DNA of 64,000 nt from NCBI RefSeq assembly GCF_003610895.1, contig NZ_MCAS01000012.1, forward strand, positions 436,980-500,979, written 5' to 3'. The translations under genes and the position numbers were made by a program. The stretch comes from Paraburkholderia fungorum. Its GTDB lineage: Bacteria > Pseudomonadota > Gammaproteobacteria > Burkholderiales > Burkholderiaceae. The notes beneath the pieces are model-generated. The model did no database searches. It was not told the origin of the DNA and worked only from the letters and a program-made list of their open reading frames with translations. Position 1 is the first letter of the stretch. Each line of letters begins with the position of its first letter. Of this stretch, positions 36,101-44,432 are shown piece by piece.

Positions 36101-36623
36101 GCAGCGTGCGTTGCCAACGCTCAAGATCGTAAATTGCTATAACAAACCGCGCGACGAAGTACTCGGACGCGACTTCGAGATGCAGGGCTACCTCACTGCG
36201 GACGTCGTGGACGACGCATTGATACAGCACCGCGCGCGATTCTATTTATGCGGCCCAGAACCGATGATGAACGCAATCACGGAGGGCCTTGTCGAGCGTG
36301 GCGTACCGCCGTTCGATATCTTCAGCGAGGCCTTTCGGTCTCCATCGAAGCCGGTCCTCGATCCATCAAAGCGCTTTGCCGTCGAATTCCGGCGCTCGCG
36401 GATCAAGGCTGAATGGGCGCCCGAACGGGGAAGCCTGCTCAGCTTCGGCGAGAGCCTCGGCATCAGCATGCCGAGCGGCTGCCGGGTCGGGCAATGCGAG
36501 AGCTGCGCCGTCAAGGTCCTGGCGGGCAAGGTGTCGCATATGACAGGGCATGGGCCGGATGAAGCCGATATGTGCCTCGCCTGCCAGGCGATCCCGGCCA
36601 CTGATATTTCCATTGAAGCGTGA
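33153..36623 (+). CDS. Molybdopterin oxidoreductase fused to flavin/NAD(P)H reductase and 2Fe-2S ferredoxin
   Basis: A 1,156-residue multidomain redox enzyme. Residues ~15-55 carry a 4Fe-4S motif (YCTLCRSRCG ... NAMCMKG). Residues ~60-800 form a DMSO-reductase-family bis-MGD domain, with a candidate Mo-ligating Cys near 151 (YATEICNWHKD) and the pterin-binding blocks VLWGTNPANTW and IVVDPRPTALARDADVW. From ~812 there is a PDR-type reductase: flavin site RAYSLTG, NAD(P) site GGIGITPFISW and YLCGPEPMMNA. The last ~80 residues are a plant-type ferredoxin (CRVGQCESC near 1109, CLAC at the end). One chain could therefore carry electrons from NAD(P)H to Mo, or the reverse. In-frame ATGs at 33174 and 33177 are alternative starts. 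No signal peptide, so cytoplasmic. Substrate unknown. Confidence 0.9.
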   Translation: MKGNSGTMMETQEKKGYCTLCRSRCGTINTVRGDALLKVRPDNTHPTGNAMCMKGKAAPELVHSPDRVLYPMRRTAPKGAADPHWKRISWDEALDEIATMLAHIKRENGAESVVFGVTTPSGTPMSDSIDWVERFVWSFGSPNICYATEICNWHKDFAHVFTFGCGMPTADYRNSDVIVLWGTNPANTWLAQADSIAAGRRNGAKLIVVDPRPTALARDADVWLRVQPGTDGALAMGIARQMIATGNIDDTFVREWTNGAFLVRRDSGHFLRERDIDPESPNNRYAVWNDTLNRLELVGEEARTSPSDLSISGSHQISVFDLTGRVIEVTCTPAFELYWGALSDYTPEHVSKITGVDASAIEIVAAMLSPRQRIAYHAWSGVGQHTNATQTERAIATLYALTGAFDTQGSNREWRKQPANPLSNYAMLSPQQRTKALGLDERPLGPPSQGWVTARDVYRAILESKPYRVRALVAFGTNMVMSQADSALAHDALCALDFHVHCDLFETPSARYADILLPVNTPWEREGLRLGFEINERAVELVQLRQRMVTPRGESRADYNIVLDLAVRLGMGDQFFGGDVEKGWNHVLEPLGLDVATLRSHPQGIYRPLKQQERQYACTTPNGPRGFATETRCVEFYSEKLHRYGYPAVPQYVPPSGGEGARAADRRRFPYTLTSVKNGYYCHSQHRGLPSLRRRAPYPVAELSADLAAIKGIVDGDWIRVASTNGTARFRALVVPELAPDVVVAEYGWWQACDEIGMESSAALGSTNSNYNSIVSGAVGDPLSGSTPLRAVPCDVTLDPSVDPARRAWQGFRDFLVSAIHEEAEGVRTVTFSAADGGPLPDYLPGQHVTIHIPELREGGTTRAYSLTGHAIENDRRTYSISVRHQRGRSVDGEQFEGVMSSYIHRELAVGHRVLLQAPSGTFIVPPASKRPVVIFAGGIGITPFISWLETIGQLGTQAPESQLFYANLNSSTHAFRNRIAQLQRALPTLKIVNCYNKPRDEVLGRDFEMQGYLTADVVDDALIQHRARFYLCGPEPMMNAITEGLVERGVPPFDIFSEAFRSPSKPVLDPSKRFAVEFRRSRIKAEWAPERGSLLSFGESLGISMPSGCRVGQCESCAVKVLAGKVSHMTGHGPDEADMCLACQAIPATDISIEA

Positions 36624-36648
36624 ACGACTCACGAGGAGCAAATCGAGT

Positions 36649-37584
36649 ATGAAATTTTTCGACACGTCGGCGACACGCGAAGCGCTGGACTTCGCCACGT
36701 TGATTCCGTCACTGAAGCAGGCGTTCATCAAGGGGTGTGAGGTACCACGCCGACACTCGCACACGATCAATAGCGGCGACGGCAACACCGGCACCGTATT
36801 GATCATGCCGGCGTGGGAGGCGGACCGATATCTCGGCATCAAGACCGTGAACATTTTCCCGGGTAACCAGGGCCGCGGAATGCCTGGCTTGCACTCGACT
36901 TACGTGCTGTACGACGCCAGCACGGGCGAGCCACTCGCGCAGATGGACGGCAATGAAATCACCTCACGCCGGACCGCCGCCGCCTCGGCACTCGCTGCCA
37001 CCCTTCTGGCGCGCGAAGACTCGTCTCACATGGTGCTGTTGGGCGCCGGGCGCGTGGGAAGCCTGGTGCCGGCAGCGTATCGAAGCCAGCTGCCAATCAC
37101 GCATGTCGAGGTCTGGGACATCTATCCGGAGTCGGCCGCGCGACTCGTGCGGCAACTGCAAGACGAAGGTTTCAATGCGGCAGTTGTCTCCAGCCTGCCG
37201 GACAGTGTGGCGCGCGCGGATGTCGTGAGCTGCGCGACGCTCGCCACTGAGGCGATCGTACGCGGCTCGTGGCTGAAACCGGGAACGCATCTCGATCTCA
37301 TCGGAAGCTTCACGCCGCAGATGCGCGAGGCTGACGACGATTGTTTCCGCCACGCACGCGTGTTTGTCGATACGGACGAGGCAGCGCAGAAGTCCGGCGA
37401 CCTGATTGGGCCGTTGTCGCGCAACGTGATTTCACCGGCGGACCTGAACGGTACGCTCGCCGCCCTGTGCCGGGGCGACGTCGGTGGGCGATTCGACCGC
37501 AGCGAGCGCACGGTATTCAAAGCGGTGGGGACCGCACTCGAAGACCTGGCGGCGGCAGCGCTGGTTTATGAAAAGCATGTTTAA
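36649..37584 (+). CDS. Ornithine cyclodeaminase/mu-crystallin family dehydrogenase
   Basis: A 311-residue protein of the OCD/mu-crystallin family, whose members are ornithine cyclodeaminase, alanine/lysine dehydrogenases and ketimine or pyrroline-2-carboxylate reductases. The substrate-arm block is YLGIKTVNIFPGNQGRGMPG, the Rossmann motif is VLLGAGRVGSLV (residues ~125-136), and the late DLIGSFTPQMREADDDC is the family core near the active site. ACGAGGAG lies before the ATG. It starts 25 bp after the molybdenum fusion gene and ends 21 bp before the transporter gene, so the three form an operon. An imino acid or amino acid intermediate in the pathway is inferred. Confidence 0.9.
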   Translation: MKFFDTSATREALDFATLIPSLKQAFIKGCEVPRRHSHTINSGDGNTGTVLIMPAWEADRYLGIKTVNIFPGNQGRGMPGLHSTYVLYDASTGEPLAQMDGNEITSRRTAAASALAATLLAREDSSHMVLLGAGRVGSLVPAAYRSQLPITHVEVWDIYPESAARLVRQLQDEGFNAAVVSSLPDSVARADVVSCATLATEAIVRGSWLKPGTHLDLIGSFTPQMREADDDCFRHARVFVDTDEAAQKSGDLIGPLSRNVISPADLNGTLAALCRGDVGGRFDRSERTVFKAVGTALEDLAAAALVYEKHV

Positions 37585-37605
37585 TCACTTGAAGCGTCGG
37601 AGACC

Positions 37606-39060
37606 ATGATGAAGGAATTGAACCGTCAGCAAGACCTGGCCGCCTCGACAGCCGACGATGCAGTCGGTCTCGAGCGTATGGCGGCAGCCGTGACCCGTTG
37701 GTCGGAAAAGTGGTTTCCCGACGCCTACATATTCGCGGCGATCGCGGTTGTCGTCGTCGCTGTCGGCGCTCTGGCGACGGGCGCGCCTGCACAACGTGTG
37801 GGCGTTGCCTTCGGAGACGGATTCTGGAGCCTGATTCCCTTTACGATGCAGATGGCGATCGTGGCCATTTCAGGCTACGTTGTCGCGGTATCTCCGCCTG
37901 CCGCGAAATTGATCGCATGGCTTGCCCGCTTGCCGTCGAACGGCAAGTCTGCGGTGGCATTCGTCGCGCTGGTCAGCATTTCGGCGTCGCTTTTCAACTG
38001 GGCGATCAGCCTGATCTTCAGCGGCCTGCTGGTTCGTGCGCTCGCTCGTCGCACCGGACTCCGTATGGACTACCGAGCGGCAGGTGCCGCCGCCTATCTC
38101 GGCATGGGCGCGACCTGGGCGCTGGGATTGAGTTCGTCGGCATCGCAATTGCAGGCGAATCCGGACAGTTTGCCGAAAGCGCTGCTGGCGATCACTGGTG
38201 TCATTCCGTTCTCCGAGACAATTTTCCTTCCCCAATCGTTACTGTTAGTCGCCGTTCTGACTGTCGTATCGCTTTTGATCGCGTATCACTCGGCGCCCGG
38301 CGCGGAACGCGCCAAAACCGCGCAGTACCTGGGTGTCTCGCTGAACGAGGCGGAACTTGAAGTAGCAGCGCCTGCACGTCCCGGTGACTGGCTCGAGCAC
38401 AGTCCCCTAATCACAATCCTGATCGTTGCACTCGGTTCAGTTTGGGCCTGGCACGAATTCAGCACTAAAAATCCGGTGCTGGCCATTTCGAATCTCAATA
38501 CCTACAACTTCGTGTTCCTGTTGGCCGGGATGCTGTTGAACTGGCGCCCCCGCCGCTTCCTGAACGCCGTGGCGAAATCGGTGCCGTCTGTGGCTGGTGT
38601 GTTGATCCAGTTTCCTCTCTATGGGGGCATTGCGTACATGCTAACGAAAGCCTCCGCGCCGGCGGGACTACCGTTGGCCGATCATCTTTCTCATTTCTTC
38701 GTCACAGTGTCGTCGCACGCGTCGTTTCCGGCGCTGATGGGCATCTACTCCGCCGTCCTTGGATTCTTCGTGCCGTCGGGTGGCGGGAAATGGATCATTG
38801 AAGCACCGTACGTGATCGCGGCAGCCAGGGAACTGCAGGTTCATCTGGGCTGGGCGGTAACCGTCTACAACGCGGCGGAGGCGTTGCCGAATCTGATCAA
38901 CCCTTTCTGGATGCTGCCGTTGCTCGGCGTGCTCGGATTGCGGGCGCGTGACGTGGTGGGCTTCACGTTTACCCAGTTCATCGTGCATCTTCCGCTCGTG
39001 ATCTTCATGCTGTGGATTCTTGCAGGGACGCTGACCTTCCATCCCCCCGTCATGCCTTGA
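37606..39060 (+). CDS. AtoE/TIGR00366-type short-chain fatty acid transporter
   Basis: A 484-residue inner-membrane protein with about a dozen hydrophobic segments. It matches the AtoE short-chain fatty acid transporter family: [20 protein letters not shown] at the start, [19 protein letters not shown] in an early helix pair, and the diagnostic [17 protein letters not shown] near residue 390. Two adjacent ATGs are possible starts; the second is better spaced from CGGAG. As the last gene of the unit it probably imports a small carboxylate that feeds the molybdenum enzyme or the dehydrogenase. The acid itself is not determined. Confidence 0.9.
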   Translation: MMKELNRQQDLAASTADDAVGLERMAAAVTRWSEKWFPDAYIFAAIAVVVVAVGALATGAPAQRVGVAFGDGFWSLIPFTMQMAIVAISGYVVAVSPPAAKLIAWLARLPSNGKSAVAFVALVSISASLFNWAISLIFSGLLVRALARRTGLRMDYRAAGAAAYLGMGATWALGLSSSASQLQANPDSLPKALLAITGVIPFSETIFLPQSLLLVAVLTVVSLLIAYHSAPGAERAKTAQYLGVSLNEAELEVAAPARPGDWLEHSPLITILIVALGSVWAWHEFSTKNPVLAISNLNTYNFVFLLAGMLLNWRPRRFLNAVAKSVPSVAGVLIQFPLYGGIAYMLTKASAPAGLPLADHLSHFFVTVSSHASFPALMGIYSAVLGFFVPSGGGKWIIEAPYVIAAARELQVHLGWAVTVYNAAEALPNLINPFWMLPLLGVLGLRARDVVGFTFTQFIVHLPLVIFMLWILAGTLTFHPPVMP

Positions 39061-39143
39061 TCCGTCTGTGGCGCGAGCCCGGTGCAGCAGGTTGTCAGTT
39101 TGGTCTGCTCGTCGTCCTGACAGGTAACGAGCAGACGGACGTT

Positions 39144-39260
39144 GATCTGGCGATGTCGCTCGCCTCGGCGCGCGACTGGGCGCGTTTTGGCACGCTGTAT
39201 CTCGACGACGGTATGGCCAACGGAAAACGCATCCTTCTCGCTGAGTGGATTCGGGAGAAT
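39144..39260 (+). pseudogene. Remnant of a beta-lactamase-type serine hydrolase
   Basis: This frame reads [20 protein letters not shown] followed by [19 protein letters not shown], closely resembling the segment '[28 protein letters not shown]' of class C beta-lactamase/6-aminohexanoate-dimer hydrolase family proteins. The catalytic SxxK part, normally ~200 residues upstream, is absent, and downstream sequence is unrelated. It is therefore a fragment left after deletion, just after the transporter gene and converging on the VOC gene. The ~320 bp between those two genes holds nothing else recognisable. Confidence 0.55.
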
Positions 39261-39376
39261 GCGTGCCGTGTCAGGCATGGGCCGGCTACAACCCGGCACT
39301 CGAACGAAGCCCTGACGGTTGACAACGCGCTCTGGAAACGAAGCACCCAACTTGCTCCTGCTCCCCAGATCTCGGC

Positions 39377-39787
39377 CTATCCGTCGTTGGCCAAGCTTGA
39401 ACGGATCTCTGCATCCGGGAAATCGCGCTGATGTGTAGCAATTTGCCAGGTGTTGCCCCACGCATCTCTCACCATCGCGCGCCTGTCGCCGTATGGCGTG
39501 TCGGCCGGAACCTCGAGCGAGATCGCATTTGCGGCAATGGCTCGCCGATAGGTCGAATCGGCGTCCTCAACATAGACATACAGAAACGCCGGCATCGGAT
39601 CGCGAAGGCCGTCTTCGCCGCTAACCATCACGATGGAATCGCCGATCATGATTTCGGCAGGCCGCCCGCGACGGAATTCGCCCTGTGCCTGAAACACCAT
39701 TTTGATGAATGCGATCAGGTTTTCCGGATCCCGTACGACGATTCGGGGCGTAACGGTATGCCATCCATCAGGTTGAAATTTAGCCAT
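39377..39787 (-). CDS. VOC/PhnB-like glyoxalase-fold protein
   Basis: A 136-residue single-chain vicinal-oxygen-chelate protein. It begins [20 protein letters not shown], includes [14 protein letters not shown] and ends with the paired strand block [20 protein letters not shown], all typical of the PhnB/YaeR-like subgroup. Members include bleomycin-binding proteins, glyoxalases and many uncharacterised proteins, so no reaction is assigned. It stands between the serine-hydrolase remnant and a GST gene in the same direction. Confidence 0.85.
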   Translation of the reverse strand: MAKFQPDGWHTVTPRIVVRDPENLIAFIKMVFQAQGEFRRGRPAEIMIGDSIVMVSGEDGLRDPMPAFLYVYVEDADSTYRRAIAANAISLEVPADTPYGDRRAMVRDAWGNTWQIATHQRDFPDAEIRSSLANDG

Positions 39788-39876
39788 GTTGCGCAGCCTC
39801 GGAAGAGATTCGCATGGGCATTGTCCTCCGCGCGTGGGATGTCCGCAAACGGTCGAACGCGCAGAGCCGACCTTTA

Positions 39877-40542
39877 TCAGCTGGTCGCAGGCTGGCCCGT
39901 GAAAACCGCCAATTGAGCGGCGAAAGCGCGCTTGTACGCGGGCCGTGCCTCGCCGCGGGCGACGTAGGCGGAGAGGTTCGGATATTCGTCGAGGAGACCC
40001 GATGCTCTCAACCTGAGCAGCACCGTAACCATCACCAGGTCGCCCACACTGAACGCACCATCGAGCCAGTCCGCGTTGCCAAGGCGATCGGCAAGCTCGC
40101 CCAGCCGGCCGCGGATGCGATTCTCGACGAGGGGCAGGCGCTCTTCATACCATGTCCTGTCGCGCTCCAGGAATCTGGTGGTCTGGAGATCGAGGATCGG
40201 CGGTTCAACCGTGTTGAGCGCGGCAAACATCCATGTGATCGCACGTGCCCTGGCATTCGCATCGTCAGGTAGCAGGCCTGCATGGCGCTCCGCGATATGG
40301 AACACGATCGCCCCCGATTCGAACAGGGCAAGCGTGCCTTCTTCATAGGTCGGAATCTGCCCAAAAGGATGAAGCGCCCGATGCGCGGGTTCCTTCATCG
40401 CACTGAAAGAAACAAGGCGGACCTCGTAAGCCTGGCCCACTTCTTCAAGCGCCCAGCGAACACGCATGTCACGCGCGAGTCCCCGGCCGCGATCGGGCGA
40501 CCGTTCAAAGACGGTGATAACGGGGGTAAGTGGAGAGGGCAC
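39877..40542 (-). CDS. Glutathione S-transferase family protein
   Basis: A 221-residue GST. The N-terminal thioredoxin fold includes LTPVITVFERSPDRGRGL, the glutathione-binding HPFGQIPTYEEGTLALFESG (cis-Pro and Glu-Ser) near residues 60-80, and a C-terminal helical domain with WLDGAFSVGDLVMVTVLLRL. The GTG start is preferred because AAGGAG lies ~8 bases upstream; in-frame codons further 5' lack a ribosome site. Conjugation or peroxide detoxification is possible; the substrate is unknown. Confidence 0.88.
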   Translation of the reverse strand: MPSPLTPVITVFERSPDRGRGLARDMRVRWALEEVGQAYEVRLVSFSAMKEPAHRALHPFGQIPTYEEGTLALFESGAIVFHIAERHAGLLPDDANARARAITWMFAALNTVEPPILDLQTTRFLERDRTWYEERLPLVENRIRGRLGELADRLGNADWLDGAFSVGDLVMVTVLLRLRASGLLDEYPNLSAYVARGEARPAYKRAFAAQLAVFTGQPATS

Positions 40543-40722
40543 GGTGATTTCTCCTTGGCTGGATGTCTGGTTGGGTGCCGGATACGCAAATCCGGCGCTC
40601 ACCTACCAGACGTTCGAGATAAGGTTAAATCGACATCGCTGAACGAATTTCTTCTCAAGGGTTGGGTAAACCAGCGGTACCTGTCCGGCGTCGATCAGGG
40701 CACGCCGGATATCAACGGCACG

Positions 40723-41187
40723 TCATGGAACCATCTGCATGTCGCCTGGCGCTTGCGGCGGCAGCTTGATGGAAATGACCTTGAATTCGCCGCTGGTCGG
40801 CTCGGACCCCGCATGGACCGTGCCCTTCGGGATAATGATCAGGTCGCCGGCGTGAATCTGGCGCTGTTCGTTACCTAGCCAGAAAGTGCCGCTTCCCGAC
40901 ACCACATACTGGATTTCGTCAGAATCCCGATGCGTATGCTTGGGTACGTTACCGGTCTGCACGGCGATGGTCCCGCTCGGTGTGACCACAAGGCCTTTCG
41001 AGCGCAAGCTGCCCATGTTCGGAATCTGTGGGCCGAGATCGGCATCGGTCAAGGCTGCCACGTCGACGATCTGCGCTGTTAGCGGTACGTCTGACGCCTG
41101 GGCGTGCGCCAGTGTGCCCAGATGGGATGCAAACATGCCGGCAACGAAGGCGGCAGGCAATGCCGCGAGATAGATGTATCGACGCAT
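40723..41187 (-). CDS. Exported cupin-domain protein
   Basis: A 154-residue protein with a signal peptide (MRRYIYLAALPAAFVAGMFA ... AHA, residues ~1-29) and one cupin barrel. The metal-binding motif is in PKHTHRDSDEIQYVVSGSG (two His and a Glu), with the second motif GDLIIIPKGTVHAG supplying another His. Export of a small cupin suggests a periplasmic metal-dependent or ligand-binding function. It stands alone between the GST and polB genes; the ~210 bp between it and polB shows no gene. Confidence 0.82.
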   Translation of the reverse strand: MRRYIYLAALPAAFVAGMFASHLGTLAHAQASDVPLTAQIVDVAALTDADLGPQIPNMGSLRSKGLVVTPSGTIAVQTGNVPKHTHRDSDEIQYVVSGSGTFWLGNEQRQIHAGDLIIIPKGTVHAGSEPTSGEFKVISIKLPPQAPGDMQMVP

Positions 41188-41400
41188 GTTCTTATCCTTT
41201 CAGATTGAGCGGACCATCGGTGGGCAGTGTCAATGCATGGCTTGCGCTCATTCGATTGTCGCACCATCGGGAAGGCAACTCATAACCAGGGCAACACCTG
41301 AGTACCCGCCCGGTCAGGGCAGGCCGCGCTGCTGCCAATCGGGTTGATGGGCGCTCGTACGACGGGGCTGGAATTGAAGAAGATGCCGAAGTAGATCGGT

Positions 41401-43767
41401 TCAGAACAACTGTCTTTGCCCCGACATCAAGGTCGTAAAGTCATCGCGCAGGAGCGGCAGGATCGCATCCGCAACGGGTTGCAACTGCCGTGTCAGGTAG
41501 TGTTCGTAGTCGATTGCCGAGCGCAGCGTTTCGAGCGGTTCCGGTCCGGCGGTGGTCATCACATAGCTGATCCAGCCGCCGTTCTGGTATTGCAGTGGAC
41601 GCCCCTGTTGCCGGTTGAATTCGTCGGCCACGCGTGCCGCTCGCACGTGCGGGGGCACGTTGCGTTCGTACTCGCCGAGCGAGCGGCGCAACCGCTTGCG
41701 GTACACGAGTTGATCGTCCATTTTCCCCGCCAGCGTATCGCGCACGTAGTCGCGCACATAGTCCTGATACGGCTGTTGCCTGAATATGCGCCCATAGAGT
41801 TCCTGCTGGAACTGCTGGGCGAGTGGCGTCCAGTCGGTCCGCACCGTTTCGAGCCCTTTGTAGACGATGTTTTCGCTGCCGTCCGGCAAAACAGTGAGTC
41901 CTGCGTAGCGTTTCTTGCTGCCTTCCTCGGCACCGCGAATCGTCGGCATGAAAAAGCGCTTGTAGTGCCGCTCAAATTGCAATTCGAGCGCGCTCTCGAG
42001 GCCGAAACGCGTCTGCAGATTCTGCTGCCACCGCGTGTTGATATGCTCGACAAGCGCGCGGCCAATACGGCTCGCTTCTTCTTCGCTATGCGCGTGCTTC
42101 AGCCACACGAAAGTCGAATCCGTGTCGCCGTAAATGACTTCATAGCCTTGTGCCTCGATCAACTCGCGCGTGGCGTGCATGATTTCATGGCCGCGCATGG
42201 TGATCGACGAGGCGAGACGCGGATCGAAAAACCGGCAGCCCGTGGAACCAAGCACGCCGTAGAACGCGTTCATGATGATTTTCAACGCCTGCGAAAGCGG
42301 CCCGTTGTGCTCGCGTTTGGCGGCTTCGCGCCCTTGCCACACCTGGCCGACGATCGCCGGCAGACAATGGCGCGTGCGCGAGAAACGTGCGCCGAGAAAG
42401 CCCGGCACCGATTGATCGTCGGCCGGATTCAGCATGCCTTCCACGAGCCCCACCGGGTCGATCAGAAACGTGCGGATGATCGACGGGTACAGGCTCTTGT
42501 AGTCGAGCACCAGCACGGAATCGTAGAGGCCGGGCCGTGAATCCATCACGAAGCCACCCGGGCTCGCGGCGCCGGCCACGTCGCCGAGATTGGGCGCGAC
42601 ATAGCCTTGCCGATGCATTCGCGGCATATACAGATGCGTGAACGCCGCGACCGAGCCGCCGCTGCGGTCCGCGGGCAGGCCGGTGACGGTGGCGCGCTCC
42701 AGCAGAAACGACAGCAACTCGGTCTTCGCAAAGATGCGCGTGACCAGCTCGCAATCTTTCAGGTTGTAGCGGGCGAGGGCGGGCTTGTCTTCGTCGAAGC
42801 GGCGCTGGATTTCGTCCATGCGTTGATAGGGATTGTCGATCGCCTTGCCTTCGCCCAGCACGGAACGCGCCACATATTCGAGGCTGAACGAAGGGAAGCT
42901 CCACGTTGCGGAACGCAACGCTTCGATACCGTCGATGATCAGTCTGCCCGCGGCGCCGGCGAAGAAATGATTCTGTTTATGGCCGTGTTCGCGCCATTCC
43001 ATCACCGCACCACCGCGGCCGAGCCGTAGCGGTACGCGATATTGTTCAGCGTGCTGCTGCAGCACGCGTAAATCGAACTGCACGAGATTCCAGCCGATGA
43101 TCGCGTCGGGATCGTGCCGTTCCAGCCACGTGTTCAATTTTTCGAGCAACTGTGCGCGCGTTTCGCAGTATTCGAGGTCGAAGTCGACAGCGCCGGCCTC
43201 GCCATTCGGCGGTCCGAGCATATAGACCTGACGCTGTCCGCAGCCTTCGAGCGCGATCGAATAGAGCTCGGCGTGCGCGCTGGTTTCGATATCGAGCGAC
43301 ACCAGCTTCAATGACGGACGGTAGTCCGTAGCCGGCTTCAGTTCACTGTTCAACCGTGGGCCGTCATGCTGTGCATCGCCGCCGAACCATACCGGCGCGG
43401 TGATGAACCGCTCCATCATGTAGCGCTCGGGCGGGAAAATATCGGCCTCGTAGACGTCGACACCGCCTTGTTTCAGGCGCTTCTCGAAGCCCGTCAACTG
43501 ACGGTATTGCGCACAGTAAAGCCCCATCACGGGGCGATGCTGGAAATCGCATAGATCGAGCGGGCGCAGATCGAGCGGCGCCTCGCGGCGCAGGATCGTT
43601 TCGGCGCGCTCGCGGTGCGCGGCCGGAATGAAAGCCACGGAAGGCTGCGGCCGCAGACGGATATGACGGGGCCCGCCGTCTGTTGCCAGCCAGAAATCCA
43701 CTTCCGTGCCGGCGGGCGTATCCCGCCAGTGTCGGGTCAGAATGAAACCCTGTTCAAGCTCAGTCAA
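41401..43767 (-). CDS. polB: DNA polymerase II (family B)
   Basis: A 788-residue damage-tolerant, proofreading family B polymerase used in replication restart and translesion bypass. The 3'-5' exonuclease motif [13 protein letters not shown] lies near residue 155 with [13 protein letters not shown] further on. The polymerase motifs are [13 protein letters not shown] (motif A), [12 protein letters not shown] (motif B) and [10 protein letters not shown] (motif C, catalytic aspartates). Length is close to the E. coli enzyme (783). The start codon is TTG with AGAGGTGG just upstream, which would tend to keep expression low. Single gene; no LexA site was sought in detail. Confidence 0.95.
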   Translation of the reverse strand: MTELEQGFILTRHWRDTPAGTEVDFWLATDGGPRHIRLRPQPSVAFIPAAHRERAETILRREAPLDLRPLDLCDFQHRPVMGLYCAQYRQLTGFEKRLKQGGVDVYEADIFPPERYMMERFITAPVWFGGDAQHDGPRLNSELKPATDYRPSLKLVSLDIETSAHAELYSIALEGCGQRQVYMLGPPNGEAGAVDFDLEYCETRAQLLEKLNTWLERHDPDAIIGWNLVQFDLRVLQQHAEQYRVPLRLGRGGAVMEWREHGHKQNHFFAGAAGRLIIDGIEALRSATWSFPSFSLEYVARSVLGEGKAIDNPYQRMDEIQRRFDEDKPALARYNLKDCELVTRIFAKTELLSFLLERATVTGLPADRSGGSVAAFTHLYMPRMHRQGYVAPNLGDVAGAASPGGFVMDSRPGLYDSVLVLDYKSLYPSIIRTFLIDPVGLVEGMLNPADDQSVPGFLGARFSRTRHCLPAIVGQVWQGREAAKREHNGPLSQALKIIMNAFYGVLGSTGCRFFDPRLASSITMRGHEIMHATRELIEAQGYEVIYGDTDSTFVWLKHAHSEEEASRIGRALVEHINTRWQQNLQTRFGLESALELQFERHYKRFFMPTIRGAEEGSKKRYAGLTVLPDGSENIVYKGLETVRTDWTPLAQQFQQELYGRIFRQQPYQDYVRDYVRDTLAGKMDDQLVYRKRLRRSLGEYERNVPPHVRAARVADEFNRQQGRPLQYQNGGWISYVMTTAGPEPLETLRSAIDYEHYLTRQLQPVADAILPLLRDDFTTLMSGQRQLF

Positions 43768-43936
43768 ACTGCCACCTCTAAACGGGCGTCATCGCCTGGC
43801 TCGATTTTACCGTCATGCGCTTGCCGCCGTGGCACGCTGAATGCAGACGCGCCGCGTAGTCTGTATGATCGTTTTGCAGCGATTCCTTTGGCGCGGGCCA
43901 TGCGCCGTCAAGTCCATCAAAAACGGAGTGAACAAT

Positions 43937-44362
43937 ATGAGGTTGAGCAAGCTTGTTATTGTGGTCGCGGTAGCTGCAACCAGCTTTGGCGCGCAGGCGC
44001 AAGTAGCCGGCACGCAGCCCCTGAGCGTCACGGTCGAGCAATCGAATGCGCTGCTGAGCGGCTGGAGTGTGAAGAAGAGCATTCTCGGCAAGGGCGTGTA
44101 CAACGACCAGAACGAAAAGATCGGTACGATCCGCGATCTGGTGGTTGCGCCTGATGGCTCGCTGTCCGCCGCCATTGTCTCGGCCGGCGGATTTCTGGGC
44201 GTGGCGTCGCATGACGTAGCGGTGCCTATCGCCGCGTTGGATATTCGGTCGGGGAATTTCTATCTGGCCGGCGCGACCAAGGACGCCTTGAAGGCAACGC
44301 CCGCGTTCCAGTACAACAAGGTTCAGTCGCCGCCGAAGCCTAAAAAGCTGACTGGCCAGTAA
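43937..44362 (+). CDS. Exported PRC-barrel domain protein
   Basis: A 141-residue protein with a signal peptide (MRLSKLVIVVAVAATSFGAQAQ) and a PRC-barrel-like domain covering KGVYNDQNEKIGTIRDLVVA to VASHDVAVPIAALDI. PRC barrels bind partner proteins or RNA; exported single-domain forms are common in Burkholderia and have no firm role. The ATG follows ACGGAGTGAACAAT. It is divergent from polB and convergent with the DUF2891 operon, with a GC hairpin in between. Confidence 0.85.
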   Translation: MRLSKLVIVVAVAATSFGAQAQVAGTQPLSVTVEQSNALLSGWSVKKSILGKGVYNDQNEKIGTIRDLVVAPDGSLSAAIVSAGGFLGVASHDVAVPIAALDIRSGNFYLAGATKDALKATPAFQYNKVQSPPKPKKLTGQ

Positions 44363-44381
44363 GGCACGAAACCCCGCACGG

Positions 44382-44401
44382 AGCCGGCGAGTTCGCCGGC
44401 T
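44382..44401. terminator. GC-rich hairpin between convergent genes
   Basis: AGCCGGCGA (44382-44390) and TCGCCGGCT (44393-44401) are reverse complements; a 7-bp stem with a 6-base loop is the realistic form. It lies midway between the PRC-barrel and DUF2891 stop codons and may end both transcripts, although T-runs are lacking. Confidence 0.5.
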
Positions 44402-44432
44402 GGGCCGCGACAGGCGGCCCGCAGTGCGCCGC

